Shown: piece after piece, positions 45,182-54,333 of the stretch
Numbering within the stretch: the first letter of the stretch is position 1
Layout of the letters: the number at the start of each line of letters is the position of its first letter
Assembly: GCA_034440495.1 (NCBI GenBank)
Contig: JAWXCE010000056.1
Location: 1 to 64,000 of the forward strand
DNA length: 64,000 bases
Origin: JAWXCE01 sp034440495
GTDB taxonomy: Bacteria > Pseudomonadota > Alphaproteobacteria > Rhizobiales > Rhodomicrobiaceae
Reading direction: 5' to 3'
Made by a program: the position numbers and the translations under genes
The notes under the pieces: generated by a model
Told to the model about the DNA's origin: nothing
Seen by the model: only the letters and a program-made list of their open reading frames with translations
Database searches by the model: none

Positions 45182-45625
45182 ATGAAAACCATAATAACCT
45201 GGTTATCGCTGGCAGGCATGGTGGCGGTTGCCGTCGCATGCAGTTCACCGGAGGCTTTGCAGAATGATGCAAACCTGCAAACGCCGAATCTGCAGGTGCC
45301 GGTCGGCGGCATCACGCCCGTGCGGGATGTGGTCGTCACCCCTCGCGAAAACGACATGATCGAGTTTACCGCAGCGGCGAATGGCACGTTTAAATTCGAG
45401 CAACTTACGGCCGTCATGTGGTGCCGCGCCAGCCAGCACGCCAAGGCCAACAAGTTCCCAGAGTGGCAGCCGCTGAAATCCGAACAGCTCCGCCCCGCAT
45501 CGGTTGACGCCCCAATGATCGGTCGCGGCCTGGTGCAGATGGTGAAAAACCCTGCGCCGCAACCCGGTAAAAAACAGCCGGTCAAGGATTGGTGCAAGGA
45601 CGTGCCAAAAGTCGCCGTTTCCTGA
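45182..45625 (+). CDS. Lipoprotein, paralogue C of a three-gene set
   Basis: A 147-residue lipoprotein with signal MKTIITWLSLAGMVAVAVAC and C20 as lipid site. The mature sequence is nearly the same as paralogue B over most of its length (LQTPNLQVPVGGITPVRDV, AANGTFKFEQLTAVMWCRAS, GKKQPVKDWCKDVPK) and keeps both WC pairs, but ends without the Gln/Ser/Gly extension. It looks like the product of a fairly recent tandem duplication. GGGGGATAAG lies just before the ATG. Function unknown. Confidence 0.78.
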   Translation: MKTIITWLSLAGMVAVAVACSSPEALQNDANLQTPNLQVPVGGITPVRDVVVTPRENDMIEFTAAANGTFKFEQLTAVMWCRASQHAKANKFPEWQPLKSEQLRPASVDAPMIGRGLVQMVKNPAPQPGKKQPVKDWCKDVPKVAVS

Positions 45626-45839
45626 TCGGGCGTCCGAGCAACTATCAATCGGGTTGCGGCACTTTAAGCTTGCCTAGCATGCAGGGGCTAAGAGGCAAAC
45701 CGGGGTGATCGCGCTATAAACGCTCCACGGCGTTAACGCTTGCGGAGCCTCAATTTGACTCCGCAGCGCTTGCTATGCAAGTTGTCCTAAACGTTACGAG
45801 ATTTTACGCAAAGTTTCGCACTCGCAAAGATGACACCGC

Positions 45840-47687
45840 ATGCTGAAAGCCAGTAAGGAAAAGCACGGCCGGCCCAAGAAGCCGATCAACGCCTCTACGG
45901 TTCCGTTGATGAAGCGCTGCTGGCGCGAGTGGGTTCGTCCGCACATACGTGAAATTCTCGTGGTCATTGGCATTATGGCGGTGCTGGCCAGCACAACCGG
46001 GCTTTACCCGGTTATCATCAAGCACTCCTACGACATGCTCGCCGCTAAGGACATGGGGGTGCTCAAGTGGATACTGGTGGCCATAGTTGGCGTCACGGCG
46101 CTAAAAGGATTGTGCGACTACCTGCAAGCCGTGCTTTCGCACCGCGTTGGCTTCAAGATCATGCTTGACATTCAGGAGCGGCTTTTTGCGCACCTGCTCA
46201 ATTCAGATTACGCCCGCATAACGCGAGAGACACCCGGGCAAATCTCCGCCCGGCTCACCAATGACGTCGGCGTCATCAACAACGCCTTTAACGCAATCCT
46301 GACGAACGCCATTCGCGACGTGCTTACCATTTTCGCTGTGGTTTGCTCGATGTTCTATCTGGATTGGCAATTAACGCTTCTGGTGCTGCTCATCTATCCG
46401 CTTGGCGTGCTGCCGATCATTTATGTTGGCCGTTTTATACGGAAGAATTCAAAGCGCACGCAGGCGCAAATTGGTGGCTTGACGTCCATGCTCATCGAGA
46501 ATTTGAGCGGAGCGCGCCTGCTCAAAACCTATCGTCTTGAGGACTATTCGACCAAACGCATCAACGCGGAATTCGCCCGCACACGCCGGTTGAAAATGAA
46601 AGCGGTGGAGGCGAAGGCGCGGCTGAACCCCATTCTGGAAACACTTGGCGGTTTGGCGGTGGCCGGGGTTATCGGAATTGCCGCGTTTCGCATATCGGGC
46701 AGCCAGAGCACGCTGGGGGATTTTACCGGATTTGTCAGCGCGCTGCTGATCGCCGCCCAGCCTTTCCGCGCGCTTGGCACCCTGAATGCAAAAATTCAGG
46801 AGGGACTTGGCGCCGCCGAGCGTGTGTTCGAGGTGATGGACGAGCAGCCGCGAATTGTCGACAAGCCGGACGCAAAGCCGCTCACGCTCATCAAAGGCGG
46901 CATCACGTTTGACAATGTCAGCTTCGCGTATCTGCCGGGCCACCACGCAGTGAAGGATTTCTCGCTGGAGATTCCGGGCGGTTCAACGGTTGCGCTTGTC
47001 GGGCGCAGCGGCGCGGGCAAATCGTCCATTATCAATCTGGTGCCTCGCCTATACGAGCCGCAAAGCGGGCGAATCGTCATCGATGGGCAGGACATCACGG
47101 ACGTTACTATCGCAAGTCTGCGTGGCGCCATGTCAATGGTGAGCCAGGACATCACGCTGTTTAACGACACGGTGCGCTCCAACATCGCGCTCGGGCGTCT
47201 CGATGCGACGGAAGAAGAGATTTTCGAGGCCGCAAAGGCCGCGGCAGCGCACGATTTTATACGCGCCTTGCCGGAGGGGTACGACACGATTATCGGCGAC
47301 CGGGGCTTGCGTGTCAGCGGCGGCCAGCGCCAGCGCATTGCGCTTGCCCGCGCCATTTTGAAAGACGCGCCCATCCTGCTGCTGGACGAGGCGACAAGCG
47401 CGCTGGACGCCGAATCGGAGCGTCTGGTGCAAGAAGCGCTGGTGGAATTTGGCCGCAACCGCACTACGCTCGTCATCGCCCATCGCCTCTCGACCGTGCA
47501 GAACGCCGACCTGATCTGCGTGATGGATCATGGCGGCGCTGTCGAAATGGGCGCGCATGATGATCTGATTGAAAAGAACGGCTTTTACGCCAGCTTCTGC
47601 CGCTCGCAGCTTCTGATCTCAGCCGAAACACTAGGGCGCAGCGAGGGCGAGAAACCTGCGCTCACTCCCGCCCAAGTATTGAGTTAA
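45840..47687 (+). CDS. MsbA-like ABC exporter (membrane and ATPase domains fused)
   Basis: A 615-residue half-transporter that dimerises. The N-terminal ABC membrane domain has six spans (from EILVVIGIMAVLASTTGLYPVII to about residue 310); the ATPase domain has Walker A ALVGRSGAGKSSIINL, Q-loop, signature RVSGGQRQRIALARAIL, Walker B ILLLDEATSALD and the H-loop IAHRLST. The best match in plan is MsbA, which flips lipid A-core across the inner membrane. The two glycosyltransferases and kpsF/galU in this window fit an envelope role, but the substrate is inferred. It converges with the phosphatase gene, overlapping by 26 bases. Confidence 0.88.
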   Translation: MLKASKEKHGRPKKPINASTVPLMKRCWREWVRPHIREILVVIGIMAVLASTTGLYPVIIKHSYDMLAAKDMGVLKWILVAIVGVTALKGLCDYLQAVLSHRVGFKIMLDIQERLFAHLLNSDYARITRETPGQISARLTNDVGVINNAFNAILTNAIRDVLTIFAVVCSMFYLDWQLTLLVLLIYPLGVLPIIYVGRFIRKNSKRTQAQIGGLTSMLIENLSGARLLKTYRLEDYSTKRINAEFARTRRLKMKAVEAKARLNPILETLGGLAVAGVIGIAAFRISGSQSTLGDFTGFVSALLIAAQPFRALGTLNAKIQEGLGAAERVFEVMDEQPRIVDKPDAKPLTLIKGGITFDNVSFAYLPGHHAVKDFSLEIPGGSTVALVGRSGAGKSSIINLVPRLYEPQSGRIVIDGQDITDVTIASLRGAMSMVSQDITLFNDTVRSNIALGRLDATEEEIFEAAKAAAAHDFIRALPEGYDTIIGDRGLRVSGGQRQRIALARAILKDAPILLLDEATSALDAESERLVQEALVEFGRNRTTLVIAHRLSTVQNADLICVMDHGGAVEMGAHDDLIEKNGFYASFCRSQLLISAETLGRSEGEKPALTPAQVLS

Positions 47688-48411
47688 CAACAGTGTTTGC
47701 CCACGATTTGGGCGCAAAAGTGCTCTTAACCTGTTTTCGGTCATAGACTGTATTGACCCAATCCATGAACGAAATTGGAGTTGCTTTATTGTATTCGATG
47801 TAGCTCTCGAGGAAGTGGTCGAGGACGCCGGTGTCCGCCTGCCGGAAATGCCCGTACTTTATGCTGAGCTGCTGGATGGCCTCTTCAGGCGAGCGGTTCT
47901 CCCGCAGGATCAGATAAAGCGCGCTCATCAATCCCACGCGGTCGGCGCCGGATTTGCAGTGCAGAAGCACCGGATATTCTATGTCGCGCAGCAGAACGTC
48001 TAGTTCTCTCAACATCTGTTCATCCGGTACGCCGCGCGAGCGCATGGGGAAATCGACAAGCTTGATGCCATTGCGGCGGCAGGCGTGCGCCTCCAGACGG
48101 TAGCTGCCGCAATCGCGCTCGCCGCGCAGATTGATGATCGTCCGCACGCCCTTCCTGGCAAATCCTCTGATCTGGAAAGGGGCTGGCTGGCTGGCGCGCC
48201 ACACGCCAGGCGCGACTTTATGCCGGTTAGAATAAATAAACCGGAAGATATGGTGGTCGATGAAGATCAGGTCGAAATAATCGAGTCCGCGTCCAAGCCG
48301 CCTTTGCGCCCATCCTGGCGACGCATCGGCGATGCCGCCGCGCAGGTTTCTATAGCCGCCTGACAAAGCTCGCTTATAGGGCTTCGCGTATCGCAAGACT
48401 GTTTTTATCAC
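47662..48411 (-). CDS. Dual-specificity/tyrosine phosphatase-family protein
   Basis: A phosphatase with the Cys-x5-Arg loop HCKSGADRVGLM; C152 is the nucleophile when counted from the GTG at 48411. GVWRASQPAPFQIRGFARKGVRTIINLRGE is the usual N-terminal part of the bacterial dual-specificity type, and the general-acid Asp is probably in LVDFPMRSRGVPDE. No ATG fits the start; GTG 48411 (about 249 residues) is my choice because the frame further upstream has no family similarity. Relatives act on proteins or sugars/inositol phosphates. It runs against the ABC exporter, and the two gene ends overlap by 26 bases. Confidence 0.8.
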   Translation of the reverse strand: MIKTVLRYAKPYKRALSGGYRNLRGGIADASPGWAQRRLGRGLDYFDLIFIDHHIFRFIYSNRHKVAPGVWRASQPAPFQIRGFARKGVRTIINLRGERDCGSYRLEAHACRRNGIKLVDFPMRSRGVPDEQMLRELDVLLRDIEYPVLLHCKSGADRVGLMSALYLILRENRSPEEAIQQLSIKYGHFRQADTGVLDHFLESYIEYNKATPISFMDWVNTVYDRKQVKSTFAPKSWANTVVNSILGRE

Positions 48412-48589
48412 CAGCGCCCGTTTCCCGTAATGCCCAGTTTGTAACGGATGTCTGACCCGTAATTTCGCATGCAAACGTAACTGTTTACGCTGCGTTGGGC
48501 AACCCCGCCCTAGCATACGGTTTTCGCAAGGTTACAACCGTGTCACAAAACTGAGATAATAAAGAATAGTGTTTTTAGAAGATAGATTG

Positions 48590-48874
48590 ATGAGAAAATA
48601 TAACGCGGAAATGCTTGATGCGGCCACCGGCGGCGAGGGCAACTACGAATTTCAATATGACGGCGACCTGTTTACAGAAACCTCGGATGAAGTCATCCAC
48701 CAGTTTTTTGAGCACGTCGACAAAGACGTTTTTGCCCGGCACGTGGATTACGAGATTAACGCCGCATTCAAAAACAAGGAGCGCCGCGTTGTAACCGCCA
48801 TCGGCTCGCTGATTATCGAACGCGGCGGCAAGCAGGAAGAAATGCCATTTTTGCTGATGGTGTCAGAAGCCTGA
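48590..48874 (+). CDS. Small acidic protein of unknown function
   Basis: A 94-residue soluble protein from ATG 48590: MRKYNAEMLDAATGG, then DLFTETSDEVIHQFFEHVDKDVF, then KERRVVTAIGSLIIERGGKQE. It is acidic at first and more basic later, with alternating helix and strand tendency. I do not recognise a family. AGAAGATAG stands before the ATG. It lies between the phosphatase gene (divergent) and the copper chaperone gene (convergent), and belongs to neither by direction. Confidence 0.6.
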   Translation: MRKYNAEMLDAATGGEGNYEFQYDGDLFTETSDEVIHQFFEHVDKDVFARHVDYEINAAFKNKERRVVTAIGSLIIERGGKQEEMPFLLMVSEA

Positions 48875-48923
48875 TCCGGTGAGGGAGATGGCGCGCAGCC
48901 GCCTTCCGCTCCATTGGATGGGA

Positions 48924-49394
48924 TCAATGGTGGCGATGGTCGCCGCCGCCGGTTTGCTGCGGCCCTTTTTCAACTTTAACGTCTACGGCGATCTCGCCGG
49001 CCTTTTCGAACACCAAGGTCAAGGGAAACGAGGCGCCCTCCGTTAGCTTCTGCTTTAGACCGATCAGCATGACGTGTAGTCCGCCCGGCTCGAATTTAAC
49101 CGTGGCGCCGGACGGCGCGGCGACACCTTCCACTTTGCGCATCTGCATGACGTCGCTGTTCATGATGTGAGCGTGTACTTCAACGGCGTCACTCACGGCG
49201 GTTTTTGCGGCGAGCAGCCTGTCATCCGCTGCGCCGTTGTTGGTAATGCTGAGATAGGCGGCGCCAACCTTCACCTCGCCAATGGAGGGCCGCGCCCAGG
49301 GCTTGGCGATGACAATTCCATCTTTTTCGAATTCATCAGCCGAAGCGGGCGAAAACCATATCGCCACTATGGCGGCTACTATGAATCGGTTCAT
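48924..49394 (-). CDS. Periplasmic copper chaperone PCu(A)C
   Basis: A 156-residue secreted protein of the PCuAC family. It has a signal peptide (FIVAAIVAIWFSPASADE), the copper-binding pattern with His and Met in VEVHAHIMNSDVMQMRKV and GGLHVMLIGL, and a His-rich end GGGDHRHH that may bind metal. Such proteins carry Cu(I) to the CuA centre of cytochrome oxidase. The start at ATG 49394 is supported by GAGAG upstream; the frame extends to 49493 without similarity. No SenC/Sco gene is next to it, so the link to oxidase is from the family only. Confidence 0.92.
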   Translation of the reverse strand: MNRFIVAAIVAIWFSPASADEFEKDGIVIAKPWARPSIGEVKVGAAYLSITNNGAADDRLLAAKTAVSDAVEVHAHIMNSDVMQMRKVEGVAAPSGATVKFEPGGLHVMLIGLKQKLTEGASFPLTLVFEKAGEIAVDVKVEKGPQQTGGGDHRHH

Positions 49395-49655
49395 CGGAAA
49401 CTCTCGTTGATTGCATTTCATTCTATTTCGCTGGTTCCCAGCAAGTCTTTTTAGCATAAAACCATTTCGCTGCACGATCTTGTAACATGTCACAGCTAGG
49501 CAATCTGTCTCAGCAGCCGCCTGCCTCAGGCTTTAATCAAGCTAAGATTATTACCGCCCGAAAATGACACTCTTTCATGACAGACGCGCCTCGCCCGTCT
49601 ATAGAAGCGTCATAAATGAAATGAAACCAGTTTTACATCCCGGCTGCGCAAAAGC

Positions 49656-50393
49656 ATGACTCAAACTGTGGTTTGTATGAAATGGGGCGAACGCTACCCT
49701 GCGGACTACGCCAACCGCCTCTGGTCGATGATTAAGCGGCATACGAAACGGCCGACACGGCTTGTGTGCTTTGCCGACCACGCGGAAGGTATTGATCCGG
49801 CGATTGAAGTTCATCCCTTGCTGGATATAAACCTGCCAACGCGGTTGCAGTGGCGGCCATGGCGCAAAATCGCGCTATGGGGCGAAACGCTCCCCGGCGT
49901 GACGGGTGAGGCACTTTACCTCGATCTGGACATTATCATCACAGGCGGCCTCGACGATTTTTTTGACTACGAGCCAGGCAAGTTCTGCGTCATCCGCAAC
50001 TGGACGACATCGAACGGAGGCGTCGGTAACACCACGGCTTATCGCTTCCGGGTCGGTTCAGCGACGCATCTGCTCGAACGCATCAACCGCGAGCCAGAGG
50101 TCGTTTACAAGGAGTTTGGCAACTCGCAAACCTACGTCACCCGCGCTATCGGGCTTCCGATGGCGTTCTGGCCCGACGACTGGTGCGTGAGCTTCAAGCA
50201 TTCGCTGTTGCCGCCGTGGCCTCTAAACTTCGTGGCGACCCCAAAGCTTCCCAAGGGAGCTCGCATTGTAGCCTTCACCGGCAAACCCGATCCCGACGAG
50301 GCCATGGAAGGGCGCTATCCTGCGTCCTCATGGTGGAAAAAAGTTTATAAGCACGTCCGCCCGACGCCCTGGATTGCCGAGCATTGGCGCTAA
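49656..50393 (+). CDS. Glycosyltransferase-like protein
   Basis: A 245-residue protein with a GT-A-like pattern: an N-terminal TVVCMKWGERYPADYANRLW, a central ALYLDLDIIITGGLDDFF (a DxD-type motif for metal-sugar binding), and GGVGNTTAYRFRVGS with RAIGLPMAFWPDDWCVSFKHS. This kind of protein occurs beside LPS core glycosyltransferases in alphaproteobacteria. The donor and acceptor are unknown. It precedes a GT4-type glycosyltransferase by 18 bp, in one probable operon with hemH. The ribosome binding site before ATG 49656 is weak. Confidence 0.75.
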   Translation: MTQTVVCMKWGERYPADYANRLWSMIKRHTKRPTRLVCFADHAEGIDPAIEVHPLLDINLPTRLQWRPWRKIALWGETLPGVTGEALYLDLDIIITGGLDDFFDYEPGKFCVIRNWTTSNGGVGNTTAYRFRVGSATHLLERINREPEVVYKEFGNSQTYVTRAIGLPMAFWPDDWCVSFKHSLLPPWPLNFVATPKLPKGARIVAFTGKPDPDEAMEGRYPASSWWKKVYKHVRPTPWIAEHWR

Positions 50394-50411
50394 AGGGAAG
50401 GGCGGAGTAAC

Positions 50412-51455
50412 ATGCGTATCGTACAGGCTCTCGGAAGTTCACGCAAAGGCGGCGCCGAGCAGTTTTTCATTCGACTGGTAGACGCGCTGAATAGGCAGGG
50501 CGTGCAGCAGCGCGTGCTCGTGCGCGGAGGGCACTGGGCGCAATGGCGGCTAGAGCAGGCCGGGGTTAAAACCGACAGCGTCTGGTTCGGCGGCAAGCTA
50601 GATATTTTCACCCGCGCAAAATTCAAGCGCGTGCTCGCGGAGCACGAGGCGGACTTGGCGATCACGTGGATGCGGCGGGCAGCTAGCGCGTGTCCGTCTG
50701 GGCCGTGGATGCACGTGGCGCGTCTGGGCAACTATTACAAAATGAGCGCGTTCAAACATTGCGATCATCTCATCGGCATCACACCCGGCATCGTGGACTA
50801 CATCAAGAAAGGAGGCTGGCCCGCTGATCGCGTCACGTTCATCCCGAACTTTGTGCCTGCTTTTGAAGCTGCGCCGACGCCACGCGCGACGCTGAATACG
50901 CCAGAAGACGCGCCGCTCATTGTCTGGTTGGGCCGCATGGCGCAGGATAAAGGGCCGGATATCGTCGTCAACGCTATAAAGGACGTACCCGGCGCCTATC
51001 TCTGGATGGCGGGCGATGGCGCGTTTGAGAAAGAGGTAAAGGAACTGGCGGGACAACTGGATTTGCTCGACCGCGTGCGCTTTCTCGGCTGGCGCGACGA
51101 CATTCACTCGCTGCTTGAGGCCGCCGACATTTACGTCTGCGCCTCACGCTTTGAAGCCCATGGCAACATCGTGCTGGAGGCCTGGGCGCACGGCCTGCCC
51201 ATCGTGTCAGCACGCTCGCCGGGGCCTGAGCATCTCATCACGCACGGCGAAACAGGGCTTTTGGTCGCAAACGATAATCCGGCTGATATGGCGCAGGCGT
51301 TAAATCAACTTATATCTGACAAACATTTGCAAAATAGATTGGGTAAAGCTGGCTGGGAGCATTTTAACCAAAGCTATTCCGAAGCGGCTGTTACGGCGAT
51401 GTATCACGACCTCTTCAGCCGTATGAAGGCCCAGGGCAAACGCCGCGCTGCTTGA
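50412..51455 (+). CDS. GT4-family glycosyltransferase
   Basis: A 347-residue GT-B glycosyltransferase. The N-terminal acceptor domain begins MRIVQALGSSRKGGAEQFFIRLVDAL; the C-terminal nucleotide-sugar domain has LIVWLGRMAQDKGPDIVVNAI and the E-x7-E-like region SRFEAHGNIVLEAWAHGLPIVSARSPGPEHLI. GGAG stands before the ATG. It follows the GT-A-like gene at once and runs into hemH 16 bases later. Assignment to LPS or capsule core assembly is likely from the neighbours (MsbA-like exporter, kpsF, galU in the region) but not proven. Confidence 0.9.
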   Translation: MRIVQALGSSRKGGAEQFFIRLVDALNRQGVQQRVLVRGGHWAQWRLEQAGVKTDSVWFGGKLDIFTRAKFKRVLAEHEADLAITWMRRAASACPSGPWMHVARLGNYYKMSAFKHCDHLIGITPGIVDYIKKGGWPADRVTFIPNFVPAFEAAPTPRATLNTPEDAPLIVWLGRMAQDKGPDIVVNAIKDVPGAYLWMAGDGAFEKEVKELAGQLDLLDRVRFLGWRDDIHSLLEAADIYVCASRFEAHGNIVLEAWAHGLPIVSARSPGPEHLITHGETGLLVANDNPADMAQALNQLISDKHLQNRLGKAGWEHFNQSYSEAAVTAMYHDLFSRMKAQGKRRAA

Positions 51456-51471
51456 CGCTTGACAGGATGAT

Positions 51472-52536
51472 TTGATGAACGAGATACCGAGTAAGATCAG
51501 GTTTGAGCCAGCGACGGATACGCTGCCGAGCGGTCATCCGCATGTAAAGTTCGGCAAAATCGGCGTCCTGTTGATGAATTTGGGCACGCCGGACAACACC
51601 GATTACTGGTCGATGCGGCGCTATCTGAAGGAATTTCTTTCTGACCGCCGAGTGATTGAGGTGAACCCTCTCATCTGGTGGCCGATCCTCAACCTCATCG
51701 TGCTTTCCAAGCGACCATTCACGTCCGGCGAGGCATACCGCTCGATCTGGAACAAGGAGCTGGACGAGTCGCCGCTTCGCACCATCACGCGCTCGCAGAC
51801 CGAGAAAGCGGCGGCGTATTTCGCCAACCACCCGAACATTATTTTTGACTGGGCGATGCGCTATGGCAATCCGTCGGCCAAGGCCGGGCTTGAGGCGCTG
51901 CAAAAGCAGGGCTGCGAGCGCATTCTGATTTTCCCGCTCTACCCGCAATACTCCGCCGCGACCACCGCAACCGCGCTCGACAAAAGTTTCGACGCGCTGA
52001 AGCAGATGCGCTGGCAGCCCGCCATCCGCACCGTGCCAGCTTATTTCGATGATCCGTCGCATATCGAGGCGCTCGCGAAGTCCATGCATAAAGGGCTAGC
52101 GGCGCTCGATTTCGAGCCGGAAATGGTCATCGCCTCGTTCCATGGTCTGCCGAAAGAATATTTCGACAAGGGCGACCCCTATCACTGCCATTGCGCGAAG
52201 ACGACGCGGCTTCTACGCGAGCGCCTCGGCTGGCCGAAGGAAAAGCTGATGCTCACCTTCCAGTCGCGCTTCGGCAGTGCCGAATGGCTACAACCCTACA
52301 CCGACCCAACCATCGCCGAGCTGGCGCAGAAAGGGCTAAAACGCCTCGCCGTGATTTGCCCCGGCTTCTCGTCGGATTGCGTGGAGACGTTGGAGGAAAT
52401 CGCCATCGAGGCAGGCGAGACCTTCCACGAGAACGGCGGCGAGCAGTTCGGCGTCATCCCGTGCCTCAACGACAGCGACGAGAGTATCGAGATGCTCGAC
52501 GCCATCATCCGCCGCGAGCTGGGGGGATGGGTTTAG
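51472..52536 (+). CDS. hemH: Ferrochelatase
   Basis: Ferrochelatase puts Fe2+ into protoporphyrin IX, the last step of heme synthesis. The 354-residue sequence has GVLLMNLGTPDNTDYWSMRRYLKEFLSD at the N-terminus, the catalytic His H224 in IASFHGLPKEYFDKGDPYHCHC, and the C-terminal PGFSSDCVETLEEIAIEAGE. The length is slightly longer than in E. coli because of an N-terminal extension. GGATGA precedes the ATG at 51472. It follows the two glycosyltransferase genes closely; the toxin-antitoxin pair begins 40 bp later. Confidence 0.97.
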   Translation: MMNEIPSKIRFEPATDTLPSGHPHVKFGKIGVLLMNLGTPDNTDYWSMRRYLKEFLSDRRVIEVNPLIWWPILNLIVLSKRPFTSGEAYRSIWNKELDESPLRTITRSQTEKAAAYFANHPNIIFDWAMRYGNPSAKAGLEALQKQGCERILIFPLYPQYSAATTATALDKSFDALKQMRWQPAIRTVPAYFDDPSHIEALAKSMHKGLAALDFEPEMVIASFHGLPKEYFDKGDPYHCHCAKTTRLLRERLGWPKEKLMLTFQSRFGSAEWLQPYTDPTIAELAQKGLKRLAVICPGFSSDCVETLEEIAIEAGETFHENGGEQFGVIPCLNDSDESIEMLDAIIRRELGGWV

Positions 52537-52576
52537 GCAACTTTTTGATGTAGTCTTTGATGAAAGGAGACATCGC

Positions 52577-52801
52577 ATGAACCGTCCTACTTTCGATGAA
52601 CTTCGCGCCATGAGCATTGAGGAACGTCTTCAGCTTCTTGATGACATCTGGGCGACTTTGGATGAGCGTGAGGTGGCCGCCGGGCCTGCAACCGCACGGG
52701 AAAAGCAAATCCTCGACGAGCGGTTGAAGGCGTTCGAGGAAAATCCGCAAGACACGCTGACGTGGGATGAAGTTAAGCGCAACGTTCTGCGCCCGAGATA
52801 A
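52577..52801 (+). CDS. Antitoxin of a type II toxin-antitoxin pair (addiction-module family)
   Basis: A 74-residue protein of the addiction-module antitoxin family: FDELRAMSIEERLQLLDDIWATL is the N-terminal part, followed by a charged tail (ILDERLKAFEENPQDTLTWDEVKRNV) that would wrap the toxin. AAGGAG lies upstream of ATG 52577. The last base of its stop is the first base of the toxin ATG, giving tight coupling. Both genes of this pair are intact, unlike the VapBC and ParE copies elsewhere in the window. Confidence 0.88.
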   Translation: MNRPTFDELRAMSIEERLQLLDDIWATLDEREVAAGPATAREKQILDERLKAFEENPQDTLTWDEVKRNVLRPR

Positions 52802-53097
52802 TGACCCGCGCCGTTCTCACACGGCTTGCGGCGGGTGATTTGCGCCGCGCCAGCGACTGGTATGACGACATTAACCCGAAGCTTGGTGAACGGTTTGAAG
52901 CGGTGATTGAAAGCAAACTGCGGCAGATTGCCGGGCATCCGCGCCGTTTCCCTTTTCATCACGGCGTTGTGCGCCGGGCGTCGCTGCTAAAGTTTCCGTA
53001 CCGCGTCTTTTTTATTGAAACTGGCGCTAAGCAAGTTGTGATCGCCATCCTTCGCGATAGCCAGGATGACGCTGTTTTACGCAGCAGGACAAATTGA
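52801..53097 (+). CDS. RelE/ParE-family toxin
   Basis: A 98-residue toxin with the RelE/ParE fold: DLRRASDWYDDINPKLGERFEAVIESKLRQI, PFHHGVVRRASLLKFPYRVFF and VVIAILRDSQD. The sequence is of the type that pairs with the small addiction-module antitoxin just before it. RelE relatives cut mRNA on the ribosome and ParE relatives poison gyrase; sequence alone does not decide which. It converges with the caspase-WD40 gene 19 bases away. Confidence 0.88.
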   Translation: MTRAVLTRLAAGDLRRASDWYDDINPKLGERFEAVIESKLRQIAGHPRRFPFHHGVVRRASLLKFPYRVFFIETGAKQVVIAILRDSQDDAVLRSRTN

Positions 53098-53116
53098 GCG
53101 AGGTCAGGGGCGGGCG

Positions 53117-54168
53117 TCAGCGGCGCGCCTCCTGTGGCGCCGTCCAGTCGGAGGCGTCCCACAGTTTGAGGGTTTTATCCCCGCTTCCCGAGAGGAGAGT
53201 GCGGCCATCGGGCGAGAAGGCGACGTCGAGAACAACTTGCGTATGCCCCTTGAGCGTGCGGATCAGCCTTTGCGCCTTGTCCTCATACCCGCTCGCCGCC
53301 AGCGGATTGCCCGCCTGCGTGGCGGGCGCTGGCTCCGGCCTCGCCACGGCCACCTGCGGCGGCGGCGTTAGCTGGGGCTGCGGCGCCGCAACACCACCGC
53401 CCGGCGGCTTGAAATAAAAGTCCGCGTCGGGCAGGCGGCCATAGGTGAACGGCTCCTGGCTTGGGCTCGTCGCCCTCAGCACGGTGCTCGTCACCTTGCG
53501 CAGGAAGCGGCCCAGCTCCAGCCCCGGCTCCTCAATGTGGGCGCGAGCAGGCCGGTAGCGAACGGGCTGTTGGCGCCCTCGCCATCCGCCGCAACAGAGC
53601 CGTCGCGCGCCGCGTAGAACACCAGTTCGCCATGCTCCGGCTCGACCCGGGCAAAACCGCGATCCACCGCGCGGGTCAGGCCGCCGCGCCCCATATCCAC
53701 GCGCGACAGAAACGGGTTGTTGCGGCACGCGTCCAGCAGCACAATGCGCAGTGTTCTGGCGGGCCGCACGCGGGCTAGCACCCGGTCGAGCGCCACGGCC
53801 TCGTCCTCCATGTCGGAGGCGCGGGCGAGCTTCGCATCCACTGGGATGAGCCAGTTGCGGCCGCCCAGTTCCATGCCGTGCCCGGCGTAGTAAACCAGCG
53901 CCCAATCCGCCCCCGCCGCCTTATCCTCGAATTTGGCGAGCGCCGCTCGCATGCCATCCACGCCCAGATCATAGGCGGGCGTGACATCGAAGCCGAGGCG
54001 GGCGAGCGCCGCGCCGATGGCCTTCGCGTCATTCTTCGGATTGGGCAGCTTGGGCGCGTTCTTATAGGCGGAGTTACCGATGACCAGCGCCACCCGCTTC
54101 TCGCCGAGCGCCGCCGAACCCGATGATAGCCCAGCGAACAACGCTATGACGACAAGCAAAAATCGCAT
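53117..54168 (-). pseudogene. Caspase-like (peptidase C14) protein with WD40 repeat, frameshifted
   Basis: The N-terminal frame (ATG 54168, signal peptide FLLVVIALFAGLSSGSAA) is a caspase-fold domain: KRVALVIGNSAYKNAPKLPNP, the catalytic His in WALVYYAGHGMELGG and Cys in LRIVLLDACRNNPF. After PFATGLLA the frame is lost at the CCC/GGG stretch at 53539-53541; the continuation in another frame reads HIEEPGLELGRFLRKV and EPFTYGRLPDADFYF, which is the usual continuation of this family, then a proline-rich linker and one WD40 repeat (GHTQVVLDVAFSPDGRTLL, GDKTLKLWD). The intact protein would have about 350 residues. It should act in the periplasm. Real frameshift or sequencing error is undecided. 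Confidence 0.8.
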
Positions 54169-54333
54169 GAACCGCTCCGACCGGAATCCCGAAGTACGGA
54201 CTTTATACTATCGGGATGTTTTGCAAAAGCGTCCCCCCATAGCACCGTCCGCGCCGTTAAAGAAGTTTAATAACTTTGCGTTAGACCCGCGTTGGGTTAG
54301 ACAAGCCGCAAAGCAGCATTGAGGGGCCGTCGC

